Below the pieces are notes generated by a model. It made no database searches and was not told where the DNA came from. It saw nothing but the letters and a program-made list of their open reading frames with translations. The position numbers were made by a program, and so were the translations under genes. Positions 32,557 through 42,082 of a DNA stretch of 62,598 nt are shown here, piece by piece; position 1 is the stretch's first letter, and each line of letters opens with the position of its first letter. Source of the stretch: a virus; IMG/VR virus record IMGVR_UViG_3300032245_001048, positions 1 to 62,598 of that record, one strand, 5' to 3'.

Positions 32557-34689
32557 TTAAATAGCCTTGTTTTTGTTATTTATGTCTTTTTGGTTACTGA
32601 TTTGATTGTCTGGCTTTATTGGTTTTCTCATTATAGGATCAATTTCTAAGGTATCTCTTGTTTGACCTGTTAATGTTGTTCCACCTTTTAAAACCATAGC
32701 AGCTTGATTATCATCATCACCATAAACCTCTTGTTTGTCCATCTTTGGTTTTTTACCATAGCTTGCTACTGATTTATCTTCTTTTTCGTGGTCATACAAA
32801 TCTTCTTTGACCATCTTGTGTTTCTTGTATAATGACTTAATTATACGAGCTGATTTAGACATCTCTTTTTTCTTAGAGTAAACTGGTTCTCTATCATCAG
32901 CTTGAGTTCCCATATCAAAAGCTGTCTGTGTTGCAGCCTGAGTATCTTGAAACACATCCTCTGATGTTGGTTTGTAACCAGACAAACGGTCTAAGGCTCT
33001 GTTCCAACTCTTATTATGAGTTTTAATTTTTTGGTTGTGGTCTTTTCTACTCATACCTGGTTTTTTCTCAGGTACAACTGGTTGTTTTTTCAACCAAGAA
33101 AATACTGTGGTCTTTTTGAGTTCATCAATTTGTTCCACTTCTTCTTTTAATGAAGATATATGTTTATCTAAATCTTTGAACTCACCATGAGCAATTAGAT
33201 TACCTTTACCACGAGAAATTCCTGATGCTGGTCTATGTTGCCATTCACCATAACGATTCATGTCTATGTGACCATGTTTTGGATGTGTATATGTTCTACC
33301 ATAAGTTTGTTTTTGAACTTTCCATCCGTTCTTTTTAGCATGAGCAACTTCTTGTTCTGCGGATTTATCCAAATCTGATTGTGTTATCTCGTCAATTTCT
33401 TCCACTTCTTCATTTCTATATCGTGGTGCTTCTTTATCTGTAGGTTTGTAATTTCCACTATCCGTATTTGAGAAATATTTGGCAGCGTGTGTTGCATATT
33501 GTTTTGCCATACCTTTTGTAGTTTTTTTATACAATGAAGGATCCGATTTATACATTGGATGACCAGGACGATGTTCATCTTCTTTTAACTCAACATCTTC
33601 TTTGTTTAGATGTTTCTCTAAACGGTCAATTGCTGATGACATATCATTTTTGGATGTGTCAGCAACAGGTATAGTTACTTTAGAAGGATCTTGATGTAAC
33701 TTTTCTTGACGAACCTTTTCAATATCATTATGCTTCTTTTCTCTTTCAGCTGCAGCTTTACGCCATCTATCTAAAGCAGTAGTTCTTGGTTTCTTGGCTT
33801 CATCTAATACTTCTTCTGTAACTTTTTCGTTTTTGCTGGTGATATAGTTACCAACAGTATCGGCATAATCTGTAGCTAGAGTTATCTTAGCCTGAACCCA
33901 TGCAGGTAATTGTTTTTCATAGTCTTTACCAATATGTGACCGAATCATGTTAATAGCTCGTTCAAGTTGTTCTAATTGGCTTAAAACCATACTACCTTCA
34001 TCATCTAACATATTGCCCATAGCAATAGCAATATGATTTTCATTTATCTTGGCGATTGTATTATAATCATCCATGGTTAATACACCTTTATTACGAATTG
34101 AGATTAATTTCTCAACAACACGGTGTAAGTCCATATCAGTTTTAATATCTTCTCTCGCCAATTCTAAAACACGAATTAATAGAGGAATATCCAATACTAC
34201 TGTATCTTTTTTATCAACTGCTTCAGATACCGATTTCCATCCACCACCCATTGCTTTATATTTCTTAGATGCCCATCCATTTGCATATGCGGATGGATAT
34301 ACTGCAAATTTGGATTTAGCAGCAGCCTTGGCACGAGCCCATTTTTCTGGACTTGTTGGCACATTTTTTTCATCGATAGATTCAACTTCTTCTGTTTGTG
34401 CCCGTTGTGTTTTCATTTTGTCGGCAACAGTAGTTGAAACATAGTTAATTGGATCATCAAACTGGTGGTCACGCTTCCATTTTTGAAACTCAGAAGATTT
34501 TGCATGAGATATTTTTGTATCTTTACTGACAAAATCTGGATTAATACCACGAGATTTAAGATAATCATGTAGTTCACCTTTTTGACTTTCGGTGATACCT
34601 GCACGAACAGACCATGGTTCATTTGGATCTGTACCAAAGGTGGGCTTCTTTTCACCCCTAACAATCATTTTTAATTTTTTTGCATCCAT
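32557..34689 (-). CDS. large modular internal-head-type protein, 710 aa
   Basis: Highly charged, modular protein. Modules visible in order: a basic start with TESQKGELHDYLKSRGI; PEKWARAKAAAKSKF with YPSAYANGW (a DUF5872-like module); a helical middle; MAKQYATHAAKYF; TQSDLDKSAEQEVAHAKKNG; and KTHNKSWNRALDRLSGY. They are separated by acidic linkers that carry (I/L)DE sites: EEVESIDE, EEVLDE, EEVEEIDE and EEVEQIDE. The pattern fits [L/I]-x-E cleavage by a T4 gp21-type prohead protease, so it may be cut into several internal proteins. Confidence 0.65.
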   Translation of the reverse strand: MDAKKLKMIVRGEKKPTFGTDPNEPWSVRAGITESQKGELHDYLKSRGINPDFVSKDTKISHAKSSEFQKWKRDHQFDDPINYVSTTVADKMKTQRAQTEEVESIDEKNVPTSPEKWARAKAAAKSKFAVYPSAYANGWASKKYKAMGGGWKSVSEAVDKKDTVVLDIPLLIRVLELAREDIKTDMDLHRVVEKLISIRNKGVLTMDDYNTIAKINENHIAIAMGNMLDDEGSMVLSQLEQLERAINMIRSHIGKDYEKQLPAWVQAKITLATDYADTVGNYITSKNEKVTEEVLDEAKKPRTTALDRWRKAAAEREKKHNDIEKVRQEKLHQDPSKVTIPVADTSKNDMSSAIDRLEKHLNKEDVELKEDEHRPGHPMYKSDPSLYKKTTKGMAKQYATHAAKYFSNTDSGNYKPTDKEAPRYRNEEVEEIDEITQSDLDKSAEQEVAHAKKNGWKVQKQTYGRTYTHPKHGHIDMNRYGEWQHRPASGISRGKGNLIAHGEFKDLDKHISSLKEEVEQIDELKKTTVFSWLKKQPVVPEKKPGMSRKDHNQKIKTHNKSWNRALDRLSGYKPTSEDVFQDTQAATQTAFDMGTQADDREPVYSKKKEMSKSARIIKSLYKKHKMVKEDLYDHEKEDKSVASYGKKPKMDKQEVYGDDDNQAAMVLKGGTTLTGQTRDTLEIDPIMRKPIKPDNQISNQKDINNKNKAI
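32577..32584 (-). promoter_or_regulatory. late-promoter-like CATAAATA
   Basis: One mismatch to the T4 late consensus, 31 bp upstream of the ATG at 32546; it lies within the last codons of the upstream gene. Confidence 0.55.
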
Positions 34690-34698
34690 GTTTTTACC

Positions 34699-36198
34699 TT
34701 AACCGTTATTTCCTGGAGCTTTGCCTAACATCTCTGTTTTAATTCTTTTCATAGCTGAACGAGCCAAATCTTTAGCACGGGACATTGGTGTATGTTTTGC
34801 ACCAGATTTATCTGTTACTGAAACACCAATTTTTTTGTATGGTTTGTCAAAAGGAGGTTGTTCCGCATTTGTTACAAAAGGAACTATATCGGATTCAGGT
34901 TCTTTACCTTCTTTAACACCACGAGCTTTGGCTAAGTTTTCTTTTGAAGAAATTGAATCTTTATTTCCAGATTTTGCATCAGCAACTGTCAATGGTTTGT
35001 CACCACGAGCCTTACGCAAGAAAGCCGGAATGTCAGACTTTTTTACTTCTTCTTTCATTGGACCACCATGAAATTTTACTTTTGTGGATCTACCATTTGA
35101 ATTAGGACCAACATCATCAGATTGAGCTGTTCGTTCTTGACCTTTTAGTGTATCTTTGGTACGAACTTTAGGATCAATTTCTTCTTCAATAGCATCTTCT
35201 TTCATTGACTGTTTTGTTGCTGTAGCATACATTACAGATTTGGCATCTTTGCCATAACGCTGTCTAAATCCAGCAAAGCCTTTTTTCATTGATTTAACAA
35301 TCTTCTCACGCTTGGCCATTTCAGCGTCAGTCATTTCTCTTTCTTCTACTGATTCAACTTCTTCTTTTTTAACCGATTGCATAATTTGTTTAACAAACGC
35401 TTTTCTTGGATTATGAACTGGATCATTGAGTCCATATTTGTCATCCGCTGTTTTGGTTGCTCTAGCAACACCTTTTACTCCATGTTTATTTGCAATGTGA
35501 TCCATGGTTTTTGTTGCTTTAGCAATACTAGATTTTTCATTTGGACCATCATCACCCATTCTTTTTACATAAGCAGAAGTAGCAGTTTTCAATGATACTT
35601 CATCAATCTGTTCAACTTCTTCTTTGTGCATTTTATCTACGTGTTTGGAAACTTCACCATCTTTACCATGTAATCTTTTTTCATGCTTTTTTACTTCTTG
35701 TTTGGCTTCATCTTCACAAGAAGCTTCTGTTACATTTTTTTCACCACGAAGAATTTTAAAATCTTGAGAATCAATTTTATTATTTTTATTTTTGTCAATC
35801 TTATGTTGATTGCCTTTAAGAGCTTCAATTAGTTTGGCTTTAAATTCAGTCGATTCGTTCTTTTTCTTATCAGCAACTGCCTTCTTCATTGGCTCTTTCT
35901 TGTCGCCATCTTTATCCATGTCCAAGAAGTCTGGTTTGGCAGCTTCATCATATCTACTTTTGGTTTTCTCGTAATCTTTTTTGTCTTTACCAGTCAACTC
36001 TTTAGTTGTAGGACCTTTAATTGTGTCGATATCTCTCTTAACTTGGTCACGGCGTGCTTTGGCCGAATCACCATAAGAAGAACCATAAACTTTCATGCCA
36101 GTTGAAGTGGTTACCTTTTCTGCTTCAGCAATAGTTTCATCTGTAATTTTACTTACAGCATCAGCAACTGAATTCATTTTAAGTTTATTGACAAACAT
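34699..36198 (-). CDS. large modular internal-head-type protein with EF-hand-like loop, 499 aa
   Basis: Charged protein. It includes an EF-hand-like loop DKNKNNKIDSQDF and a second acidic repeat DMDKDGDKKEP, suggesting Ca2+ binding. Basic modules follow: KTATSAYVKRMGDDGP, then EMTDAEMAKREKIVKSMKKG with RQRYGKDAKSVMYATATK, a module I recall as common in aquatic T4-like phages. Linkers contain EEVEQIDE and EEVESVEE. It has no CTS-like N-terminus, so packaging would need another signal. Confidence 0.65.
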   Translation of the reverse strand: MFVNKLKMNSVADAVSKITDETIAEAEKVTTSTGMKVYGSSYGDSAKARRDQVKRDIDTIKGPTTKELTGKDKKDYEKTKSRYDEAAKPDFLDMDKDGDKKEPMKKAVADKKKNESTEFKAKLIEALKGNQHKIDKNKNNKIDSQDFKILRGEKNVTEASCEDEAKQEVKKHEKRLHGKDGEVSKHVDKMHKEEVEQIDEVSLKTATSAYVKRMGDDGPNEKSSIAKATKTMDHIANKHGVKGVARATKTADDKYGLNDPVHNPRKAFVKQIMQSVKKEEVESVEEREMTDAEMAKREKIVKSMKKGFAGFRQRYGKDAKSVMYATATKQSMKEDAIEEEIDPKVRTKDTLKGQERTAQSDDVGPNSNGRSTKVKFHGGPMKEEVKKSDIPAFLRKARGDKPLTVADAKSGNKDSISSKENLAKARGVKEGKEPESDIVPFVTNAEQPPFDKPYKKIGVSVTDKSGAKHTPMSRAKDLARSAMKRIKTEMLGKAPGNNG

Positions 36199-36199
36199 T

Positions 36200-37993
36200 T
36201 TATTTCTCCTGTTTCTTTTTCTTTTTAATTTTTATTTGGGTGCCAATATTTCTATTTGCATCCTTATAAGATTGCATTGGTTCAAAATTAGTAGCGCCAT
36301 TCAAAGTTCCACCTACACCCATGTCAGGTATAGAAATGTCATTTTGAAAACCATTATATTCTTTAATTGTTTTTCTAAAACTACTAAATTCTTTTTGTTC
36401 TCTGTATGTTACATCGCCTAGACCTGACATAGGATATACTGTTCCTTGTTGGCGTGTATCAAATTCTGGTCCCACACCTGCGGTGTTCCGTAGTCTTTGA
36501 CTTACGGTTGGAGCATCTACTATTCGTTTCTTCTTTACTTGCTCTTTGTCTTTGGAGAAATTGGTTTCTTTCGGCTGCGGGTTGACGGTGAGCGTTGGTT
36601 CTTGGGCTTCGCTGTAGGTGCGGAAGATGAAGGTTTTTCGCTTACTGTTGGAGTTCCACTTGATGTCATCTCCGTTGGAGTCGTTTGGTCTGTTGTCGGC
36701 TGGGATGCTGTCGAGTCCAGGGGCTTTGAGTTCTGGATTGGTTTTAATTTTAGTAAATTTACTAGCGCTTTGAACATTTTTTTCTTCCTTAATTAAATTA
36801 TCACTTTTATTTAACTTACCGTGCTTTTCTAACCACGACAAAGATACATCTCCATAGACCTTACCTTCAATGAAGTTATGAATATTTAGGTAAGTTTGAG
36901 TTATATCTTCCTCAATGGATTCAAGTGAGCCCGTATTGTCTATCTGCACGAAATTGTCAAAAGATTCGGCAAAGAGATTTTTATTTTTCTGAGCTTGTGT
37001 CCATTTGTCGTATCGAATGGATTCGACCATCATACGGGACAGTTTAGTATTTCTTTCTTGACTTACTTCATTTGTGGTATTAACAAATATCATCATACTG
37101 GAATAACCTAAATCTTCTAATTCCTCTTTGATATAGTTGATTTTGTCAATACTATCTGCTGGTCCGTTGATAATTAAAGGACCACGATTCCGAATGGCTT
37201 CTCTGCGGAAATCACTGGTTTTTTCAGATAGTTTTTGTTTATCAGCAAGGTAATCATAGGCTTGATTGGCGTTAAGTTCCACGGCACGAGCTTCTGGTAT
37301 TGATTCACGGATAATGATATCTTTGCCAGAACCAGGTCCACCGGTTACAAAGATGGCTTTGAATAGACCACGATTAAAGTTTTCATGTAACCCCATACCC
37401 TTACGGGTATCATGCATAAGTTCTTTTGCGTGTTTATCTGAAACGTGTTCTGGCACACCTTTTTTGAATTCTTTTGCATTACCAGAAGCGGCATGAGCTC
37501 GCATTTTGGTACCAGACATACCAGTTGAACCTTCGGCATCAGGATCTCTTTGACCTGCTGAATGGACAGTAATCTTTTTGAAATGGTACAACGCACCTTT
37601 GTGTGTGCCATTATATTGGTGTAATTTCTTTTTATACTCCTCAACACGGTCCGAACCAGCAACCATATGAAGATGAGTTACACCTTTCTTGTGTAGTTCA
37701 GCTGCATGATGTAGGAATGTTGGATGTTCTTTGGAAGATGACTCAAAGTGTGTACCAGGAGAATACCTTTTAAGGTGTTTAATTTTCTGTTCAGCTGATA
37801 ATGGATTCTTCTTAGAATCTTGGGAGTGTGAAGTTACAACAGAATGTGAGGCATTGTGTTTAGCTGCTACTTCCTTAACCTTGTCAATTAACTTCAAATG
37901 ACCTGTAGTTGGAGGATTCATGCGACCAAAGGTCATCACATGATGTTTTTCACCTTGTTTTGTTTCTTCGACTAGTTCTAAAAACGATTTCAT
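36200..37993 (-). CDS. nucleotidyltransferase/kinase fusion with CTS-like N-terminus
   Basis: 597 residues. MKSFLELVEE fits the capsid-targeting pattern. A cytidylyl/adenylyltransferase domain follows: GRMNPPTTGH (23-32; the first His of HxGH is Thr), GSDRVEEY and the SGTKMR motif (160-165, ISTxxR type). Next is a P-loop kinase-like domain with GGPGSGKD (218-225). The layout recalls NadR-type NMN adenylyltransferase plus kinase, but substrate specificity cannot be read. The C-terminal 200 residues look disordered. Late block context suggests delivery with the virion. Confidence 0.75.
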   Translation of the reverse strand: MKSFLELVEETKQGEKHHVMTFGRMNPPTTGHLKLIDKVKEVAAKHNASHSVVTSHSQDSKKNPLSAEQKIKHLKRYSPGTHFESSSKEHPTFLHHAAELHKKGVTHLHMVAGSDRVEEYKKKLHQYNGTHKGALYHFKKITVHSAGQRDPDAEGSTGMSGTKMRAHAASGNAKEFKKGVPEHVSDKHAKELMHDTRKGMGLHENFNRGLFKAIFVTGGPGSGKDIIIRESIPEARAVELNANQAYDYLADKQKLSEKTSDFRREAIRNRGPLIINGPADSIDKINYIKEELEDLGYSSMMIFVNTTNEVSQERNTKLSRMMVESIRYDKWTQAQKNKNLFAESFDNFVQIDNTGSLESIEEDITQTYLNIHNFIEGKVYGDVSLSWLEKHGKLNKSDNLIKEEKNVQSASKFTKIKTNPELKAPGLDSIPADNRPNDSNGDDIKWNSNSKRKTFIFRTYSEAQEPTLTVNPQPKETNFSKDKEQVKKKRIVDAPTVSQRLRNTAGVGPEFDTRQQGTVYPMSGLGDVTYREQKEFSSFRKTIKEYNGFQNDISIPDMGVGGTLNGATNFEPMQSYKDANRNIGTQIKIKKKKKQEK

Positions 37994-39180
37994 TTTCTAA
38001 CTTTTAATAAATTTTGTTTAGCAAACTCAGCACGATTAACCAATTTGGTTGGTTGATTATCGTGGTGAACTACAAAACCTTCAGGTTTAGACTTCTTACC
38101 TTCAATGTGATGTTGGTAATGTCCTTCATGTGTTTCTAGTGATTTAACCAAAGCATTTTTAGCTTGATGTAAATGGTGATGCATAGCAAACAAATTACCA
38201 TAATGTGCTTTGTGTTTTTCAACATGAGCAATCTGTGAGGCACCTTCTTTGGTCTTTTCAGACTTGGATTTCTCAGTTTTTACTTTGGCAGCCTGTTTTG
38301 CATGAATGTCGTGTAAATGTTCTTTAAAGCCTTTAACACTTGGCACTTCGTCATGTCTTACTGTCTTGTTTATGTAAGTTGACAGGTGGCCAGTTTCTCC
38401 GCCATGTTTTGGATGAATCGCATCATACATCTTGTGACCATGAGTGTCGTGGATTTCTTTAGCTGCAGCCATGTGTTTTTGAAAGTGTTTCTCATTCTCA
38501 GCAGAATGTTTTACTTTACTTGTATCATGTTCTGCACCGTGAATATGAACATCTGGATGTTCTTTAAACTTTGATGTATCTACATGAGGTGAAGCGTGTT
38601 TCATATCATTACTATACTGGTGGTGAACCACCACACCAACCTTAGAGCGTTTTATTTTTTCTGCTTCTTTACCTTTGGCAGTATAAGTGATTGTATTTGG
38701 AGTAAAAGAAACATCACCTTTCGCTTCTACAATATAACCTTCATGTAAATGCTTTGTATCAGCATGATGCATTAGGTCACCTTGGAATACACCTTCTTTT
38801 GGTGTTACTTTTGGTAAATGTTTTAATGCGTGTTTGAGTGTTTTTGCTAAACCAGGAGCATGACCATGATTCTTGTCAATATCTTTTTCTGTATGGTTAA
38901 TCTTTGGATTCTTATTAAAAGCAGATTTGGTTGCAACAAAGAATTTACCATTTTTGGGGTGATGACCAAAAACGATTGATGGAGAACCATCATATTTCAT
39001 CGTTAAATTGGTATTCTTATGACCACCAGTCATGTGTGCATGAGCTTTCATCAAAGCTGCATGGGCGTGTTCAAAACCTGCGTGGCCGTGCATCAAAGGC
39101 CTATCTTCCGCATGATGAATATGTTTAAGTTCAGAACCTTGTTCAGATTCTTCCGTTAAGAATGACTTAAATGATAACAT
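37990..39180 (-). CDS. His-rich KxDG ligase-like protein with CTS-like N-terminus
   Basis: 396 residues from the ATG at 39180. MLSFKSFLTE fits the capsid-targeting pattern; an in-frame extension upstream crosses the late promoter and is excluded. KYDGSPSIVFG (62-72) resembles motif I (KxDG) of DNA/RNA ligases and capping enzymes, followed by FFVATKSAFNKNPK and GVFQGDLM. It is unusually rich in His. I recall this family in marine T4-like phages (I believe DUF6267). Ligase activity is a guess from one motif. Confidence 0.65.
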   Translation of the reverse strand: MLSFKSFLTEESEQGSELKHIHHAEDRPLMHGHAGFEHAHAALMKAHAHMTGGHKNTNLTMKYDGSPSIVFGHHPKNGKFFVATKSAFNKNPKINHTEKDIDKNHGHAPGLAKTLKHALKHLPKVTPKEGVFQGDLMHHADTKHLHEGYIVEAKGDVSFTPNTITYTAKGKEAEKIKRSKVGVVVHHQYSNDMKHASPHVDTSKFKEHPDVHIHGAEHDTSKVKHSAENEKHFQKHMAAAKEIHDTHGHKMYDAIHPKHGGETGHLSTYINKTVRHDEVPSVKGFKEHLHDIHAKQAAKVKTEKSKSEKTKEGASQIAHVEKHKAHYGNLFAMHHHLHQAKNALVKSLETHEGHYQHHIEGKKSKPEGFVVHHDNQPTKLVNRAEFAKQNLLKVRK

Positions 39181-39224
39181 TGAATTTCCTTCTGATTTGC
39201 AATACACTTTGATTGCCAGTTGCT

Positions 39225-39232
39225 TATTTATA
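39225..39232 (-). promoter_or_regulatory. T4-type late promoter TATAAATA
   Basis: Exact late consensus, 45 bp upstream of the ATG at 39180, with AGAAGGAAA as ribosome site. It supports the start at 39180 and late expression of the CTS-bearing genes. Confidence 0.75.
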
Positions 39233-39313
39233 CAACTTTTTGGTTCTTGGGGTAAAACCTTCTCCAATAGTTGAATTATTGGGTTCGATACATAGTGTCA
39301 AAAATTATTCGAT

Positions 39314-39859
39314 TTAGACGATGACAAAGGCTTTATTGGAATTTTTATCTACTTGATATTTTCCATCAAAAAGTTCTAACATAGCCCAATGAGCACCATT
39401 CACATTGCCCTTTTCAACATTCTGTCCTGGAGCTGCATCATCAAACCAAATAATACCTCCTGGTACCATTTTAGGTAAAAGATAATTAACAGAATCAATA
39501 ACTGATTTATACTGGTCACAATCTAAATGTAGAAAAGCAATATGGGGCATTTCTACGGCACTATCTGGAAACAATCCTTTGACCACAGTAGCATAAGGTA
39601 TTGCATTTTTGACGGTTTCATAGTCTGTATCATTAAAGTCACCCACCTTATGATAGTCCATTTCAGATGTGTAGGGAATACCTTCAAATGTATCATATAA
39701 AAATATTTGGCGATTTTGTTCTTCGGCCAGTTTAGCCAATTGATATCCTGTGCCACCCTTATACACACCAATTTCTACAAAACATCCTTCTGGTGAAGTT
39801 CTAGCTTTATCAATTAATTCATTTATAATATATTGTGGTACAGCAGATGTTAATTCCAT
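39314..39859 (-). CDS. TylF/macrocin-type O-methyltransferase-like protein
   Basis: 181 residues. VEIGVYKGGTGYQLA is the SAM-binding motif, followed by FLYDTFEGIP, LHLDCDQYKS and IWFDDAAPGQ, as in macrocin O-methyltransferases. In a sugar cluster it probably methylates a glycan. It ends the cluster at its 3' side. Confidence 0.75.
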   Translation of the reverse strand: MELTSAVPQYIINELIDKARTSPEGCFVEIGVYKGGTGYQLAKLAEEQNRQIFLYDTFEGIPYTSEMDYHKVGDFNDTDYETVKNAIPYATVVKGLFPDSAVEMPHIAFLHLDCDQYKSVIDSVNYLLPKMVPGGIIWFDDAAPGQNVEKGNVNGAHWAMLELFDGKYQVDKNSNKAFVIV

Positions 39860-40563
39860 TTTGTTCCTTCAAAGTCTAACCAATAGTTTGTCATTTTACC
39901 TTTACCGTGCAATAAGTAAAATGGTAAGGTATGTATCAAGCCTCGGCTGGATCCATAGTATATCATATCTTTAGGTCCTCTGTCAAGCGCCCATGCAAAG
40001 TGGCTAGAACCAGTATCACCACCAACAAAGATTTCTGCTGTGGTAATGTGGTAATAATTCTGCACAAAATTGGTGGAATACCGCCAACCCTCAAATGGGC
40101 AACCTTCGGTTGGTTCGCCTTTTTTACAGATTACTTTTTCATAATCTTTATATTCTTCGGTAGAATATTTAGCAATAATCTGTTCATATACATTTTTTGG
40201 CCAGTTACGCCATTGATTATATGGTGCATCAAACAATGGAAATACAGCAATCTTCTTTTCCATTGGTGCATTATTTGGTATTTTTACCAAATCACCACAT
40301 ATATCTCTGAAATCCCAAACATTCACTTTTCTCCAAGGTAATGATTGTTCACCTGGTTCTGTTGAAAAATAGTTAGTCATCTTCAACATTATCTCATAAA
40401 ATGTTTGACAATGAGTATCTTCACTAATATTTCCAGGTTTCAAATGAAACCGAATCAATGGATTATTATTGGTTTTTCTGATATGTTCTAAGACATTTGC
40501 AACAGCAATCATGTCACCATTACGAATTGTACCAAAGGTACCTGGTTCAATATTGATAATCAT
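39850..40563 (-). CDS. heptosyltransferase-like (GT9-type) protein
   Basis: 237 residues. The C-terminal segment EIFVGGDTGSSHFAWAL matches the sugar-nucleotide binding end of ADP-heptose and related GT9 glycosyltransferases. Adjacent to another GT9-like protein (40560-41291). Confidence 0.65.
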   Translation of the reverse strand: MIINIEPGTFGTIRNGDMIAVANVLEHIRKTNNNPLIRFHLKPGNISEDTHCQTFYEIMLKMTNYFSTEPGEQSLPWRKVNVWDFRDICGDLVKIPNNAPMEKKIAVFPLFDAPYNQWRNWPKNVYEQIIAKYSTEEYKDYEKVICKKGEPTEGCPFEGWRYSTNFVQNYYHITTAEIFVGGDTGSSHFAWALDRGPKDMIYYGSSRGLIHTLPFYLLHGKGKMTNYWLDFEGTKWN

Positions 40564-41291
40564 AGTGTAATATCTTTCACATAAACTAATTTTGATTTAC
40601 GATTACCATAATAGTGTCGTTTAAAATCAAACTCAACAGGATGGCCATCCCAAGTTCTCATATCTTCGTCCCAACCAACAATTGTTTCTTTATTCATCAG
40701 GTCAGCAATAATACCAATGCCTGTAAATGTGGTGATGAATGGTTTACGACTTTGTTGAATGACATTCAAATTATACATTATATCTTTTGTATAATCAAGA
40801 TACACTACCTTTGTTGTATCTGGATTAACACCGTTTTCAATTACATTGGTGTTTCTTCTCATGTCAACGGTTGGATCTTGTTTTGATGACCATCTATCAC
40901 CAATAATTGTTTTATTCGATACATCACCGATAAACATAGGAAAAACTTTAACTTCAAAGTCATCATCAACTTCAAATAACATTCTGTAATTATCGTTTAC
41001 CCAATTCTCATAACGACAGGTCTCAATAGGACGATTTGAATCTTCTTGGTCCATGCGTGTCCATGAACTGATAGTCATAATGTCACCAAAAGTCAATAAA
41101 TCATCGGAGAAATCAACATCTTCAATCATTGGTTGATATTTTAGAAACTCTTTGATACCATTAAACTTACGCATCTCTGGTCTAATAATGAGATGAATCT
41201 TTTCATTTTTATATTTTGAGATACCTGACATTACTGGTAGTGCATTACAAAAATCACCTAGGTTGGCGGTGCAATCAATTTTAATTTTCAT
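40560..41291 (-). CDS. GT9-like glycosyltransferase
   Basis: 243 residues from the ATG at 41291, which overlaps the upstream stop by 11 bases. DCTANLGDFCNALPVMSGIS resembles the N-terminal substrate loop of GT9 enzymes (GDxxxxxP). The two halves with 39850 may act as partners or sequentially. Target unknown. Confidence 0.55.
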   Translation of the reverse strand: MKIKIDCTANLGDFCNALPVMSGISKYKNEKIHLIIRPEMRKFNGIKEFLKYQPMIEDVDFSDDLLTFGDIMTISSWTRMDQEDSNRPIETCRYENWVNDNYRMLFEVDDDFEVKVFPMFIGDVSNKTIIGDRWSSKQDPTVDMRRNTNVIENGVNPDTTKVVYLDYTKDIMYNLNVIQQSRKPFITTFTGIGIIADLMNKETIVGWDEDMRTWDGHPVEFDFKRHYYGNRKSKLVYVKDITL

Positions 41292-42078
41292 TATAATCCT
41301 TAAAAGCAACAAACCAATCATCAGTTGATACTTTATGTAATTCAAACAATTCTGGTTTTTGTAAATATGACATTAATAGAATAGTTTGGTCATCGTCTAT
41401 TAAATTATTTTTAAGTAATTGGTCTACACTATGGTGAACTAAATGTTCTAGTGTTTGCCACATATCTCTACCTGCAACAATACACGGACCTGTAATGTGA
41501 ACATCATTATTAAAAATAACATTCTCAATATAAGTGCCTTCTTTCCAATCTTTTAAATTAAAAAAGTGTATTTTATCTTTGGCAAAAGGATATTGCCAAT
41601 GTTTAACATCATTAAGTGTAGATAGTTCTCTGCAATATCCAAAGTCCATCCAAGCAACCAAATCAGTATTAATAAGATTGGATTGTAAGGCTCTCGTAAC
41701 AAAAGATGATTTTAAAAAATTTACAAGAACATAGTCAGCATTCCAATATTCTGGATTTTTTACTTGGCCAGGATTTATTTTAGATTGAAATTGTGAGTCT
41801 TTTTGAACTCTAGTAATTTCATCTCTTAATTTTTGAAAACTATTGGGAAAATCAATCGTGAGAATGTCAGTAGGTCTATCTTGTCTAAGAAGTTTCACCT
41901 CGTCAACCAAATCTTCTGATGTGTAAACAACCATAGGATTTTCCAATTTAGCCATATGACTAAATCGGTCAAGATATGTTTTAGTTGTTCTGTGTAAGTA
42001 ATGTGGTAAACCTTTATCTGGGGTCCAATCACCACGGCCAATGTCAAAGAAAGCGGTAACTATTGTTATATCGTTCAT
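41281..42078 (-). CDS. HtrL/YibB-like glycosyltransferase
   Basis: 265 residues. TIVTAFFDIGRGDW at the start and VAWMDFGYCRE in the middle are typical of the HtrL/YibB family, which is linked to LPS or flagellar glycan synthesis. Here probably part of virion or host glycan modification. Confidence 0.75.
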   Translation of the reverse strand: MNDITIVTAFFDIGRGDWTPDKGLPHYLHRTTKTYLDRFSHMAKLENPMVVYTSEDLVDEVKLLRQDRPTDILTIDFPNSFQKLRDEITRVQKDSQFQSKINPGQVKNPEYWNADYVLVNFLKSSFVTRALQSNLINTDLVAWMDFGYCRELSTLNDVKHWQYPFAKDKIHFFNLKDWKEGTYIENVIFNNDVHITGPCIVAGRDMWQTLEHLVHHSVDQLLKNNLIDDDQTILLMSYLQKPELFELHKVSTDDWFVAFKDYNEN

Positions 42079-42082
42079 ATAT

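Noticed and set aside
36497-36796. Plus-strand reading frame of 99 residues opposite the C-terminal part of the transferase/kinase gene
   Set aside because: It is the shadow of a low-complexity coding region, without a ribosome site or promoter.
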